From a bacterium (lineage in GTDB: Bacteria; Bacillota; Clostridia; Lachnospirales; Lachnospiraceae), in assembly GCA_028727105.1 (NCBI GenBank), contig JAQYOU010000097.1:1-44255 (forward strand): DNA of 44,255 bases, in the 5' to 3' direction. How positions within the stretch are numbered: the stretch's first letter is position 1; each line of letters begins with the position of its first letter. Below, one piece after another: positions 16,695-25,599 of the stretch. The translations under genes and the position numbers were made by a program. Under the pieces are notes generated by a model. That model was not told the origin of the DNA. It was given only the letters and a program-made list of their open reading frames with translations, and did not search any database.

Positions 16695-17398
16695 AAAAAT
16701 CTTCCTCCTTCATGGGCTTCCATCTTATAGCCCCTGCCCCATACAACCTTCAGATACCGAGGCTCTGCCGGGTTATACTCGATCTTCTCACGCAGGTGCC
16801 GGATATGTACCGCCACCGTATTCTCCGTTCCCATGGAGACATCCTTCCACACCGCCTCATAGATCTCCTTTGGTGAAAACACACGCCCGGGGTGCTCCAT
16901 TAAAAGCTTCAGGATATCGTACTCCGTTCTGGTAAGCGATACTGCATCTCCGTCCAGCGTTACCTCCTTTGTCACATCGTCCAGCTCGATCCCACCGATC
17001 GCAAAGCGCTCTTTCTTCGCCACCGTACCGCCAAGCTGCATGTAACGCCGCAGCTGCGAACGCACACGCGCCAACAGCTCCACCGGGTTAAAGGGTTTTG
17101 TGATGTAGTCATCCGCGCCGACATTTAAGCCCAGGATCTTGTCCGTGTCCTCGCTCTTTGCCGTCAAAAGGATCACCGGAACATTGCTCTTTTTCCTTAT
17201 CTCGATCATGGCACTCATCCCATCCATCACGGGCATCATCAGGTCAAGAAGCACCAGATGGATCTCTTCCCGCTCTAAAAGCTTCAGCGCTTCCTTTCCG
17301 TTATGAGCGGAAGATACCGTATATCCCTCGCTGCGCAGATAGATCTCCAGCGCAGACACAATGTCCTTCTCATCATCGCAAACCAGAATATTGTACAT
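16691..17398 (-). CDS. OmpR/PhoB-family response regulator
   Basis: 235 residues: receiver domain with the acidic pair D8/D9, phospho-acceptor D52 in LVLLDLMMP and Lys in YITKPF. C-terminal winged-helix DNA-binding domain contains LTRTEYDILKLL and VAVHIRHLREKIE. It is the first gene of the two-component operon; AGGAGGAGAAC precedes the ATG. The direct repeat at 17542-17559, upstream of its own promoter, is a likely autoregulation site. Confidence 0.95.
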   Translation of the reverse strand: MYNILVCDDEKDIVSALEIYLRSEGYTVSSAHNGKEALKLLEREEIHLVLLDLMMPVMDGMSAMIEIRKKSNVPVILLTAKSEDTDKILGLNVGADDYITKPFNPVELLARVRSQLRRYMQLGGTVAKKERFAIGGIELDDVTKEVTLDGDAVSLTRTEYDILKLLMEHPGRVFSPKEIYEAVWKDVSMGTENTVAVHIRHLREKIEYNPAEPRYLKVVWGRGYKMEAHEGGRFL

Positions 17399-17501
17399 GT
17401 TCTCCTCCTACTTGCACATTTGCAGGTGTAGCCACGGCAATTATTCTCTCCGTCTCTCTTGTCGAAAGCTCCCATGCAAAGTTTTGATCGATCATGCTTC
17501 C

Positions 17502-17530
17502 ATTGTAACGGATTTTATATGAAGTTCCAA
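17502..17530 (-). promoter_or_regulatory. Promoter of the two-component operon
   Basis: TTGGAA, 17 bases, TACAAT on the minus strand, about 100 bases before the response regulator. Confidence 0.65.
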
Positions 17531-17541
17531 TATGGGGAATG

Positions 17542-17559
17542 TTTAAGAATTTCTTAAGA
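17542..17559 (-). promoter_or_regulatory. Direct repeat, probable response-regulator box
   Basis: On the minus strand TCTTAA is repeated with an 11-base period (TCTTAAGAAAT then TCTTAAAC). It starts 12 bases upstream of the -35. Tandem half-sites at one helical turn are the usual target form for OmpR-family dimers; assignment to the adjacent regulator is inference. It also lies just upstream of the plus-strand promoter at 17572-17600 and could affect both. Confidence 0.55.
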
Positions 17560-17571
17560 TTGAATCTATTG

Positions 17572-17600
17572 TTGTTTCATTTCAGAAATTGGAGTAAACT
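17572..17600 (+). promoter_or_regulatory. Promoter of the amidohydrolase gene
   Basis: TTGTTT, 17 bases, TAAACT, about 65 bases before the start at 17664. Confidence 0.45.
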
Positions 17601-17663
17601 AAATACGATTGGATCAATGAGAACGTAATGATACTATATTTTACACAGAAAGAAGGCTTACAA

Positions 17664-18494
17664 ATGTTAATCGATTTTCATACACATACGTTTCCGGACA
17701 AGGTTGCTCCGGCAGCTCTCCGGGAGCTGAGCGAGCGCTCTCACACCCGTCCCTGTACCGATGGAACCGTGCAGGGACTGAAAGAAGCGATGAAACGCGA
17801 CGGGGTAGACATCTCCGTGGTTCTTCCGGTTGCCACCAATCCTGCCCAGGTGGAAAAGATCAACCGCCGGGCATTGGAGGCAAACGCATCCTCCGGTGAA
17901 ACCGGTCTCATCTCCTTCGGTGCGATGCACCCGGATTATGCAGATTATAAAACCGAATTAAAATGGCTGAAGGACAATGGATTTAAAGGGATCAAGCTTC
18001 ACCCGGACTACCAGTCCCGGCTTGTGGATGATCCGCTCATGCTAAACATCATCGCAGAAGCAGAAGCCCTTGGTCTGTACACCACGATCCATGCCGGAAT
18101 TGATATCGGATATCCGGATGATGTACACTGTCCCACCACACGAACCAGACATATGGTGGACGAGCTTCATCCCACCCACTTGATCCTCGCGCATACCGGC
18201 GGCTGGAAAGAGTGGGATCAGGTCATTGAACTGCTGACCGACCCTGCACTCTACTTTGATATTTCATTTTCCATGGGAAGGATCACACCGGAACAGTTCC
18301 TGACGATCCTGAAGCAGCACGGCAGCGACCACATGCTCTTTGCCACGGATTCCCCCTGGGACACCGCCGCGCACACCTTAGAAGAATTAAAAAAACTCCC
18401 GCTAACGAAGGAGCAATTTGAAAATATCTGTTATCGCACCGGAAGTAAAATTCTTAGCTTTTCAAGTACGGATGTCGGAGATGTTTCCATGTAA
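17664..18494 (+). CDS. Amidohydrolase-family TIM-barrel hydrolase
   Basis: 276 residues from ATG 17664, chosen because the metal-binding strand MLIDFHTHTFPD then starts the protein and AGAAGG lies upstream; an ATG at 17628 adds 12 unconserved residues. Barrel landmarks are HTH near the N-terminus, GIKLHPDYQ, TIHAGID, LILAHTGGW and LFATDSPW with the late Asp ligand. This matches the amidohydrolase_2 (metal-dependent hydrolase/decarboxylase) family. The substrate is unknown. The gene is monocistronic and divergent from the two-component operon; its last codons form one arm of an inverted repeat. Confidence 0.9.
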   Translation: MLIDFHTHTFPDKVAPAALRELSERSHTRPCTDGTVQGLKEAMKRDGVDISVVLPVATNPAQVEKINRRALEANASSGETGLISFGAMHPDYADYKTELKWLKDNGFKGIKLHPDYQSRLVDDPLMLNIIAEAEALGLYTTIHAGIDIGYPDDVHCPTTRTRHMVDELHPTHLILAHTGGWKEWDQVIELLTDPALYFDISFSMGRITPEQFLTILKQHGSDHMLFATDSPWDTAAHTLEELKKLPLTKEQFENICYRTGSKILSFSSTDVGDVSM

Positions 18495-18605
18495 GACACG
18501 TTCTCACTCCACAAAAAACGTAGCGGATACTAAGGATTTCCCATCGTGTAGACACTCGTGAAATCCAAGTACCGACGTTTTTAGAGGGTCTCACATTGGA
18601 AACAT
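18481..18605. repeat. Long palindromic element with an embedded terminator
   Basis: ATGTTTCCATGTAAGAC at the end of the amidohydrolase gene is the reverse complement, with small bulges, of GTCTCACATTGGAAACAT at 18588-18605. Inside, 18513-18582 forms a bidirectional intrinsic terminator: AAAAACGT/ACGTTTTT with GGATTTC/GAAATCC. It separates the converging amidohydrolase and pta genes. I do not consider the minus-strand reading frame crossing this area to be a gene. Confidence 0.65.
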
Positions 18606-18653
18606 GCTCCTCCATCCTCCTTGCAATACCCGGATAATTCTTGCAAATAGTAA

Positions 18654-18814
18654 GCGCGCCCGGCAGGTACATGTCTGTCGTATGACCCTGCACAAACCAT
18701 TCCAATGAGCCTTTTCAAAACCAAAGTGTGTCAGCAAAGGCTTCCACACTTTAAAGTCTCATTTCCATTGTGCAGGAAAGTCATACTCTCAGACATCGTA
18801 CCTGCCAGGCGCGC
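18654..18814. repeat. 161-base imperfect inverted repeat downstream of pta
   Basis: GCGCGCCCGGCAGGTAC at the left pairs with GTACCTGCCAGGCGCGC at the right. The match continues inward with small gaps (ATGTCTG, GTATGAC, CCTGCACA, AATGAG, AAAGTGTG) to a loop of about 14 bases near 18731-18744. It starts about 20 bases after the pta stop codon. It has no T-run and no reading frame of note. Function unknown; it looks like a miniature repeat element. Confidence 0.65.
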
Positions 18815-18835
18815 GTAATTATTCCCTAAAAACGA

Positions 18836-19819
18836 TTAAGCCAGCGCAGCCGTAATGATCGCCATAGAATAAACCTCAGATGCGTTACATCCGCGTGACA
18901 GATCATTGATCGGCGCATTCAGTCCTAACAGGATCGGGCCGTAAGCTTCAAAGTTACCCAGGCGCTGTGCGATCTTGTATCCGATATTTCCAGCATTGAT
19001 GTCCGGGAAAATGAAGGTGTTTGCATGTCCTGCCACCTCAGAATCCGGGCATTTGGTACGTGCAACACGGGGAGCTACGGCAGCGTCAAACTGCAGCTCG
19101 CCTTCGATCGGAAGATCGGGAGCTTTTGCCTTCGCCTTTGCAGCAGCATTTCTCATCTTATCCACATCTTCGCCGGAGCCTGATCCAAGTGTAGAATAGC
19201 TTAAGAATGCTACCTTCGGATCAACGCCGAAGATCTTTGCACATTTTGCACTTTCCAGCGCGATCTCAACCAGCTCATCCTCGGTAGGCTTGATATTGAT
19301 CGCGCAATCACTCATTGCGATCACCTCATTATCACCGGTAGCACTGGGTCTTACCAGGATAAAGCAGGAAGATACGATGGAATTTCCGGGCTTTGTCTTG
19401 ATCAGCTGTAAAGCAGGACGAACGGTATCTGCGGTAGAATATGTAGCTCCGCCAAGCAGTGCATCTGCCTCACCCATCTTTACAAGCATAGTTCCAAAGT
19501 AGTTCGCCTGAGCCAATGTCTTTCTTGCCTGCTCAGGAGTCACACCCTTGCTCTTGCGAAGCTCGCAGAACATCTCAACCATCTCATCCATGCGATCATA
19601 CTTGGCAGGATCCACAATATGTGCACCGCGGATATTAAAACCGCTCTCCTCTGCAGAGCGCTGAATCTCATCCTCGTTTCCTACGAGGATCGGGCTTAAA
19701 AAGTTGCTGGCAAGTAAACGTGAAGCTGCCTCTAAGATACGGGGGTCACTGCCCTCTGTGAATACGATTTTTTTCGGGTTCTTCTTTAAGATGTCAATTA
19801 ACTGACCAAATCCAAACAT
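18836..19819 (-). CDS. pta: Phosphate acetyltransferase
   Basis: 327 residues, the length of short-form bacterial Pta lacking the N-terminal regulatory domain. Signatures include IVFTEGSDPRILEA near the N-terminus, LLGGATYSTADTVRPAL, FLSYSTLGSGSG and FIFPDINAGNIGYKIAQRL. It converts acetyl-CoA and phosphate to acetyl phosphate, the first step of acetate formation with ATP gain. Acetate kinase, usually adjacent in Clostridia, is not in the window. The start at 19819 has GGAGAAGG upstream. Transcription probably begins at the promoter 20123-20151, giving a leader of nearly 300 bases that contains the 204-base palindromic element. Confidence 0.96.
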   Translation of the reverse strand: MFGFGQLIDILKKNPKKIVFTEGSDPRILEAASRLLASNFLSPILVGNEDEIQRSAEESGFNIRGAHIVDPAKYDRMDEMVEMFCELRKSKGVTPEQARKTLAQANYFGTMLVKMGEADALLGGATYSTADTVRPALQLIKTKPGNSIVSSCFILVRPSATGDNEVIAMSDCAINIKPTEDELVEIALESAKCAKIFGVDPKVAFLSYSTLGSGSGEDVDKMRNAAAKAKAKAPDLPIEGELQFDAAVAPRVARTKCPDSEVAGHANTFIFPDINAGNIGYKIAQRLGNFEAYGPILLGLNAPINDLSRGCNASEVYSMAIITAALA

Positions 19820-19833
19820 TTTTTCCTTCTCCT

Positions 19834-20061
19834 TTTTTACTTTACTTAGGCAATTGCGAAACTATCGACGTCACGTTTCAAGGTCATGCGAACGCATGTA
19901 TGGCAGGCACGCTCTCGCTACTTGTCGCTGGCAGTGGTACATAAGTGACCAAAATACGGTCACTAAGTACCAGCCGCTCCAAAGTACCTGCCTCATACAT
20001 TGTGTCTCGCATTCCCAGTTTACGCTATGAAAATGTTTCGCAATTACCTATTTTTACTTTA
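19834..20061. mobile_element. MITE-like inverted-repeat element with flanking direct repeats, in the pta leader
   Basis: The element at 19847-20050 starts TAGGCAATTGCGAAAC and ends GTTTCGCAATTACCTA, which are near-perfect terminal inverted repeats. The arms stay complementary with gaps to a central GTGACC-AAAATAC-GGTCAC hairpin. The 11-base direct repeat TTTTTACTTTA flanks it (19834-19844 and 20051-20061), or 12 of 13 bases if TTTTTACTTTACT and TTTTTACTTTATT are compared. This looks like a target-site duplication. It encodes no protein and would be moved in trans. Low-complexity A/T flanks make a chance repeat possible. Confidence 0.68.
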
Positions 20062-20122
20062 TTGTGAAGTACAGAATAATTCAGCATCCCACCCTTCACT
20101 AATGGAATTCCAACATATTTAT

Positions 20123-20151
20123 ATTGTAATCCTTTATTTTGCAAAAAACAA
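20123..20151 (-). promoter_or_regulatory. Probable pta promoter upstream of the palindromic element
   Basis: TTGTTT, 17 bases, TACAAT on the minus strand, about 300 bases before the pta ATG. The palindromic element lies between this promoter and the pta ribosome binding site. The rest of 20062-20216 is A/T-rich without other recognised signals. Confidence 0.55.
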
Positions 20152-20216
20152 TATGGTCACCGTTTTGTACTTCGAAAAAACCAATAACATGTCAGTTGGC
20201 TCACCCCAAATGCCAA

Positions 20217-21242
20217 CTAACTTTCGGAAACGGTGATCTTGGCATGCTCCTCCAGAAAATCCTTTGTCTCTTCGTCCAGAAAATACTGCGTCAGATCGTC
20301 CTCACTGTAATCCTGCAAGAGATCCTCCACCGAATCATACTCGTTTTCCGATGCATATTCTTCCAGCTTTTCCTGCAGCTGTTCATCTGAAAGCGTGATG
20401 TTTTCCTGCTGCCGGATCACAGACAGCACCATGGTACGGTAGGTCTCATCCAGATACTGCTGCTCCAGGTCATCCTCACTCACCTGAAGCATCTCATAGA
20501 TGTCCTCCAACGAACACCCAAACATGTCTGCATAGCTTTGATAGTCCTGCTGCACAGCCTCACGTTTTGCCTTGTACAATGACTTGGGATATCCGCTGAT
20601 CTGCGCACTGTCAACTGCCTGTTCCACAAGATCATCACGCATATTCTCTGTAGCTTCTGCCTGACGCTCGGAAAGGAGCTCTTCCCGAAGCGTTTGTTCC
20701 CACGCTTCCAATGATGACTCCCCAAAGTTTTCCTTTAGATATTCATTGGTCAGCTCCGGATAGATCACATCCGATACCTTTCGGATCTCGATATGATAGC
20801 TGATATCCTTCCCACACAGGAGCGCATCTTCAAACTCATCATCATAAGTGACCGTCAGGTCCACCTCATCACCGATCGCGCATCCCAGCAGCGCCTCATC
20901 TACCTCTGCTCCAAACTCCTGCTGACCAACCGTCAGTTCATATCCGTCCTCCGAAAAATCGTAAACAACTTCCTCGCCTTCCTTTGCCAGCAGGGAAACC
21001 TCCACCAGCTGCTCCTCCTTCACCGGACCTTTTGTCTCCTGGTAGGTTACGTCATACGAAAGCTGTTCTTTTTCATAGGCCTGCAGATCCTCATCCGAAA
21101 CCGCTTCCACAGAAAGAACTGCACTCAGGTTTTTATAATCGCCAAGGGTCACGTAGCTGCTGTAATCACCGTTGTCAGCACCGCAGCCCGCCAGAAGGCC
21201 TGTCACTGCCAGAAGCACCGGTAAAAAATATTTTTTTTTCAT
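20217..21242 (-). CDS. Lipoprotein related to trigger factor (extracytoplasmic PPIase-like foldase)
   Basis: 341 residues. The N-terminus is a lipoprotein signal peptide with lipobox LLAGC (Cys near 20), so the mature protein would be anchored outside the membrane. The rest follows trigger factor without its ribosome-binding domain: an FKBP-like PPIase segment (about 70-165, with the GCAIGDEVDLTVTYDDEF loop) and an acidic helical C-terminal domain (about 170-335), rich in Glu/Gln. It could act as an exported foldase analogous in role to PrsA. FKBP active-site residues look only partly kept, so it may be a chaperone rather than an isomerase. GAGGAAG precedes the start. It stands between larC and pta. 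Confidence 0.78.
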   Translation of the reverse strand: MKKKYFLPVLLAVTGLLAGCGADNGDYSSYVTLGDYKNLSAVLSVEAVSDEDLQAYEKEQLSYDVTYQETKGPVKEEQLVEVSLLAKEGEEVVYDFSEDGYELTVGQQEFGAEVDEALLGCAIGDEVDLTVTYDDEFEDALLCGKDISYHIEIRKVSDVIYPELTNEYLKENFGESSLEAWEQTLREELLSERQAEATENMRDDLVEQAVDSAQISGYPKSLYKAKREAVQQDYQSYADMFGCSLEDIYEMLQVSEDDLEQQYLDETYRTMVLSVIRQQENITLSDEQLQEKLEEYASENEYDSVEDLLQDYSEDDLTQYFLDEETKDFLEEHAKITVSES

Positions 21243-21384
21243 TTCATCTTCCTCACATCATTTTTTTGATCATGCCAAAGAGTCATCCTAAGACGTTCAG
21301 ACATCATCCTACACGAAAAATGTGACCATTCCATGTCTTTTTTCATTTAACCGGAACTATCACTGCTTCAAGATCTCTTCAAAT

Positions 21385-22719
21385 TTATTCGTTTCCCCGG
21401 CCTGCAGCTGCAACGGCTTGGTAAACATCACGAAACTCGGAATTTGTTTGTCTGCAGAGTTCCCGGACACTCTCATATTCCGGATATACCTTTCGCACGT
21501 TTCCATGTGTGCATACCTTAACCACTGCTGTACCGTAGGGCGTATCCACCTGCTGGCAGCTGCGGGCCATCACAGTCCGCTCCATCTTGCAGCGTCGGAT
21601 GCCGATGGTCGTGGTCTCCCGAAAAAGAATCTCCTCCATGCGGGCCACATCCTGCGGATCACAGATCACGTGGATCTCATAGGCAGGGCGATTCTTTTTC
21701 ATATAGAGCGGCAAAAAGCTTACGTCCCTGGCACCGGCTTCCATCAGGCAGTCCATGCAATAGCCCAGCTGCTCACCCGTTGCATCATCAATATTTGCCT
21801 CCAGCTTGACGATACATTCGGCTTCTTTAGCGTCTCCTTCCAGGATCCACATGGCGCGCAAAATACCGGCGGCTTCATAGGAACGCTTTCCGGCACCGAT
21901 GCCCACGCCTTCGATCCGGTAGTTCTCCGGCAAATGATTATGCTTCTGCATAACAGACGCTGCGATCGCCGCTCCCGTCGGAGTTACCAGTTCTCCCTGT
22001 ATGCTTGTCGCATGGATGGACAGACCGTGTGCCGTAACGATATTCGTTACCGCCGGAACCGGTACAGGCAGAAGGCCGTGCTGACAACGAACCGTTCCCG
22101 TACCTTCTGAAAGTGCTGACACCACTACCCGGTCCGGTGCAAGAAGATCCAGACAAACTGCTGCCGCCACAATATCCACAATGGAATCCACCGCGCCTAC
22201 CTCATGAAAATGCACTTCCTCCCGCGGCACTCCGTGGGCCTTTGCCTCCGCATCTGCCAGAATGTCAAACATGCGAAGTGCCCGTGCCTTTGCACCATCG
22301 GTCAGTTTTCCCGCCTCAATGATCCGGGTGATCTCAGGCAGTCCGCGGTGGGTGTGATGCGGGTGTTCGTCCGCATGGGTATGTGCATGCCCTCCGTGCT
22401 CACCGTGCGTGTGAGATACATGTGCGTGCTCCTCATTTGTTTGTGAGCCATGTCCATGATCATGCATGTTGCCGTGGAGATACTCCATATCATGGTCATG
22501 ATTTTCGTGCTCATCATCCAGGATCACCGCAAAATCACAGGCATCCAGTCCCGATTTTTTCACGCGGGAGATCTGAATGGTATAGCCATCCAAAGGCAGT
22601 GAATCCAGTGCCTCCCGCAATTTTTTTTCATCTGCACCGAGATCTAAAAGCGCCGCCACCGTCATATCTCCGCTGATCCCGGAGCTGCACTCCAAATATA
22701 AGATACGATCACTTTTCAT
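21385..22719 (-). CDS. larC: LarC, nickel insertion step of nickel-pincer cofactor synthesis
   Basis: 444 residues in one continuous frame. LarC inserts nickel into the bis-thio-carboxylated pyridinium mononucleotide (CTP-dependent) to give the NPN cofactor used by lactate racemase and relatives. N-terminal LYLECSSGISGDMTVAALLDLG and C-terminal ANIDDATGEQLGYCMD mark the family. A His/Asp/Glu-rich stretch (about 70-125) probably stores or binds nickel. In Lactobacillus plantarum larC is read through a programmed frameshift; here the two parts are simply fused. The start overlaps the end of larB by 11 bases, so translation is coupled. Confidence 0.95.
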   Translation of the reverse strand: MKSDRILYLECSSGISGDMTVAALLDLGADEKKLREALDSLPLDGYTIQISRVKKSGLDACDFAVILDDEHENHDHDMEYLHGNMHDHGHGSQTNEEHAHVSHTHGEHGGHAHTHADEHPHHTHRGLPEITRIIEAGKLTDGAKARALRMFDILADAEAKAHGVPREEVHFHEVGAVDSIVDIVAAAVCLDLLAPDRVVVSALSEGTGTVRCQHGLLPVPVPAVTNIVTAHGLSIHATSIQGELVTPTGAAIAASVMQKHNHLPENYRIEGVGIGAGKRSYEAAGILRAMWILEGDAKEAECIVKLEANIDDATGEQLGYCMDCLMEAGARDVSFLPLYMKKNRPAYEIHVICDPQDVARMEEILFRETTTIGIRRCKMERTVMARSCQQVDTPYGTAVVKVCTHGNVRKVYPEYESVRELCRQTNSEFRDVYQAVAAAGRGNE

Positions 22720-23467
22720 TTGTTTTTACTCCCAACCGATTGATCTGCGCTGCAAGATATCCTGCGCCATAGCCATTGTCAATATTTACCACACCTATCC
22801 CGTTCGCGCAGGAATTGATCATGGTGAGCAATGCAGATAGTCCGCCAAAGCTTGCCCCGTATCCCACCGAAGTCGGCACAGCGATCACAGGCTTGTCTAC
22901 CAGTCCGCCGATCACACTCGCCAGTGCACCCTCCATTCCGGCCACCGCGATCACGCAGTTTGCCTGGCAGATGGGATCCATCTTGGCAAACAGGCGGTGA
23001 ATGCCCGCCACACCTACATCATAGATCCGCTCCACATGAGAGCCAAAATATTCGCAGGTCTGTGCAGCCTCCTCCGCCACAGAAATATCTGCCGTTCCTG
23101 CCGTGCAGACAGCGATCGAACCCACATGCTCCTTATCCTTTTTTTCTATTTTTAAAATATGTGATACAGGATCGTATTCCACCTGTGGAAGCACCTTTTT
23201 GATCAACTCATACTGTGCCTCACTCGCCCGGGTGCCCAACACCTCTCCGTCCGAAGCATACAATCGTTCATAGATTGCCTGCAGATGGTCATCTACCTTC
23301 CCGGCACAGAACACTACCTCCGGAAAGCCGGAGCGCACCTTTCTGTGCATATCCAGTTTTGCGAAATCGCCCATCTCTTCAAACGGCTGCTGCTTCAAAT
23401 GCCGTTCTGCCTCATCGATAGAGATTGTGCCGACGCATAATCGTTCTAAGATTTCTCTTGTTTCCAT
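22709..23467 (-). CDS. larB: LarB, nicotinate adenine dinucleotide carboxylase/hydrolase
   Basis: 252 residues. LarB starts NPN synthesis by carboxylating and hydrolysing nicotinic acid adenine dinucleotide. The C-terminal half is PurE-like: AVCTAGTADISVAEEAA, VAGMEGALASVIGGLVDKPVIAVPTSVGYG (contains the nucleotide/CO2 site), and a Gly-rich end. GGAGAAAA lies upstream of ATG 23467. It forms an operon with larC, while larE is about 2 kb upstream beyond a chemotaxis receptor in the same direction. Confidence 0.95.
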   Translation of the reverse strand: METREILERLCVGTISIDEAERHLKQQPFEEMGDFAKLDMHRKVRSGFPEVVFCAGKVDDHLQAIYERLYASDGEVLGTRASEAQYELIKKVLPQVEYDPVSHILKIEKKDKEHVGSIAVCTAGTADISVAEEAAQTCEYFGSHVERIYDVGVAGIHRLFAKMDPICQANCVIAVAGMEGALASVIGGLVDKPVIAVPTSVGYGASFGGLSALLTMINSCANGIGVVNIDNGYGAGYLAAQINRLGVKTNEK

Positions 23468-23557
23468 AAGCTGTTTTTCTCCATTTCATATGTATACGCT
23501 ACATACTCAACGATTATTTTGACGTTTTTTTCACAAGATGTCAATGGCTAAAACAAT

Positions 23558-23587
23558 CCCCTGCTCACCGAAAACGATAAACAGGGG
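23558..23587 (-). terminator. Hairpin downstream of the chemotaxis receptor
   Basis: CCCCTG pairs with CAGGGG around an 18-base loop; on the minus strand it is followed by ATTGTTTTAG, a weak T-run. Probably ends the receptor transcript before larB. Confidence 0.45.
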
Positions 23588-23612
23588 AAAAATAAAAATG
23601 ATTCTGATGATC

Positions 23613-25304
23613 TTATAATTTAAAGAACTGCATTGCCTCCTCAAGGATCTGAGCCTGCTCCTTTACTTCCACAGCCTGCTGGTTTACAAGATTGATGGTT
23701 GCCGTAAGCTCCTGAATGGAAGCCGTGGTCTCCTGTGTATTGGATGCATTTCGCTCAGAAATAGAACTGATCCTGGAAATGATATCCACAACACCTACTC
23801 TGGATACGTCGCACTCCTTCGCCTGTCCATCCACCAGACCACTCTGGCTTCTGGTATTTACGATACCACTGTTTACATTTGCAAACTCACTCTGGGTACT
23901 CTTCAGGTTATTTTGCTGCTCCTGCAGATGTTTGTTTACTTCCTCCATCTTTTCAATGGATCGTTTTGAATCCGCTACCAGCGTCTCCAGTATCTCCTCG
24001 ATCTTTTTCGCAGATTCACTGGACTGTTCTGCAAGTGCAGAAATCTCGTTTGCAACAACCGCAAATCCTCTTCCCGCCTCACCGGCTCTGGCAGCCTCGA
24101 TGGAAGCATTTAAGGACAGCAGATTCGTCTGATCTGCAATGGCAGTGATGACATTTACGGCACTTGAGATCTCAACTACGGAATGATCGGTTGCTTCCAC
24201 ATTCTGCGCAACGACTTTGATCGCTTCCACTGTTTTTGTATTGGATTCATCCAGCGCATTGATGATCGCCATCGCCTTCTGGCCTGCCGCATCCATATGA
24301 TTGGCTACATTATCAAGATCGTTGATACCGCCAACAATATTCTCGATCTTTCCTCCCATATCCGCAACCTTTTCCGTTGCATTCTCCAGGTCGGAAGCCA
24401 TGGATACCGCGCTTTTTGAAATCTCAACGACTGCATTGGAGATATCCTCTGCATTCACGGATGTATTGGAGGCAGCTGACTGTAAATTATCACCGTCCAG
24501 GAGAAGATCCTGGGATGCCTTTTGCACCTTCTTTACAATCTCCTGAAGGGTTGCAGACATTTTCTTCCGGGACTGGATGATCGAATCGATTTCTGTTACA
24601 CTACTTGTTGCGTTTTTATAAGGCTGCAATTCGCCGTTCGACAACAGCTGGAGGTTCTTCGTAATGATCACGAGGGGTTCTTTGATCCGTCTTGCGACAA
24701 TGACAACAAACACGCAGCAGATCGCCACGATGATAGCGGTAAAGAGAATAAGCTTTACTACCGCAGACATCACCTGCTCCTGCACAAGCTGCTGCTCCTT
24801 GCCGGCAAAGGACATACCGATCACTTTTCCGGTCTGATCCGACAGGGGCAGATAGATCACGTAATACTCTTCTCCGTTGATCACGACACCCTTTTGCTGA
24901 AATTCTTCTCCGGCAGACACCTTTGCCCAGATATCCGGATCCGCATTGGTGCCTTCATTTCTTCCACTGGGATTATTGACATCTGTAACTGAGGTTACGA
25001 ACCGCACATCATTCATAAACAGCGTCAGCTGTATATCATCGTCCAGTAAACTATCCACATAATTATGATCATAGACTGGCGACTGGTCTTCCGAGGTGCT
25101 GATCTCTTTCCCATAATAATTTGACAAGCCCTCTGCTGCAACGCGCAGCTCATGATAAACATCCTTTACCAAAGAATCCGTCATGGATCTGCATCCGATA
25201 AACGCGACAATTACAGAAGCAAGCAGTGTCGGAAGGATGGCTGTCAGCAACAGGGATGCCATCATGGATATTGTTCTTTTTCGTTTCTCTTTTTTATCTT
25301 TCAT
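23613..25304 (-). CDS. Methyl-accepting chemotaxis protein with a single-Cache-type sensor
   Basis: 563 residues from ATG 25304 (GAGGAGGGG upstream). TM1 about 12-35; extracellular Cache-like domain about 40-175 ([15 protein letters not shown], then [21 protein letters not shown]); TM2 about 185-210; HAMP; then the cytoplasmic signalling coiled coil with the receptor hairpin tip [18 protein letters not shown]. The ligand is unknown. It lies between larE and larB, in the same direction as both; no flagellar or che genes are in the window. The Cache subtype resembles those that bind small carboxylates such as lactate, but this is only a guess from context. Confidence 0.92.
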   Translation of the reverse strand: MKDKKEKRKRTISMMASLLLTAILPTLLASVIVAFIGCRSMTDSLVKDVYHELRVAAEGLSNYYGKEISTSEDQSPVYDHNYVDSLLDDDIQLTLFMNDVRFVTSVTDVNNPSGRNEGTNADPDIWAKVSAGEEFQQKGVVINGEEYYVIYLPLSDQTGKVIGMSFAGKEQQLVQEQVMSAVVKLILFTAIIVAICCVFVVIVARRIKEPLVIITKNLQLLSNGELQPYKNATSSVTEIDSIIQSRKKMSATLQEIVKKVQKASQDLLLDGDNLQSAASNTSVNAEDISNAVVEISKSAVSMASDLENATEKVADMGGKIENIVGGINDLDNVANHMDAAGQKAMAIINALDESNTKTVEAIKVVAQNVEATDHSVVEISSAVNVITAIADQTNLLSLNASIEAARAGEAGRGFAVVANEISALAEQSSESAKKIEEILETLVADSKRSIEKMEEVNKHLQEQQNNLKSTQSEFANVNSGIVNTRSQSGLVDGQAKECDVSRVGVVDIISRISSISERNASNTQETTASIQELTATINLVNQQAVEVKEQAQILEEAMQFFKL

Positions 25305-25448
25305 ACGAATCCCCTCCTCAATAATATATAAATTTACCATATTCTTCTTCTAAAATCAACAAAGAAACATGCATTATGCCCATAAAATGCCCTTTTTTTC
25401 GGATCACACAGACAGCTTTTGCACGCATCATCCTGCATATTTTCATTG

Positions 25449-25517
25449 ACAAAAAATACCAGATATCGGCAGATATAATCTGACAATTGCCAGTCAATCC
25501 TTCAACATCTGGTATTT
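25449..25517 (-). terminator. Terminator downstream of larE
   Basis: AAATACCAGAT pairs with ATCTGGTATTT across a 42-base insert that can itself fold. The minus strand continues TTTTTTGTC. It ends the larE (and possibly antiporter) transcript about 85 bases after the larE stop. Confidence 0.7.
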
Positions 25518-25599
25518 ATGCAAGTCTTTCTTGCACTATATTTAGTGTTATGTCAACTTCAGCTACCCAAACTGCGTGTGAATGTCTGCGCTCACAGCC

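Noticed and set aside
18454..18705. 83-codon minus-strand reading frame between amidohydrolase and pta
   Set aside because: It runs through two palindromes and a terminator, has no ribosome binding site or recognisable domain, and overlaps the amidohydrolase end.
20192..20221. Hairpin GTCAGTTGGC/GCCAACTAAC at the end of the trigger-factor-like gene as terminator
   Set aside because: The T-run follows only about 10 bases after the stem on the minus strand and the stem covers the stop codon, so it was not called a terminator.
25451..25485. TTGACA ... TATAAT on the plus strand and a GCCGATAT sigma-D-like -10 on the minus strand near the larE terminator
   Set aside because: The TTGACA-TATAAT spacing is about 22 bases, too long; the GCCGATAT lacks a TAAA -35 at the right distance and lies inside the terminator fold.
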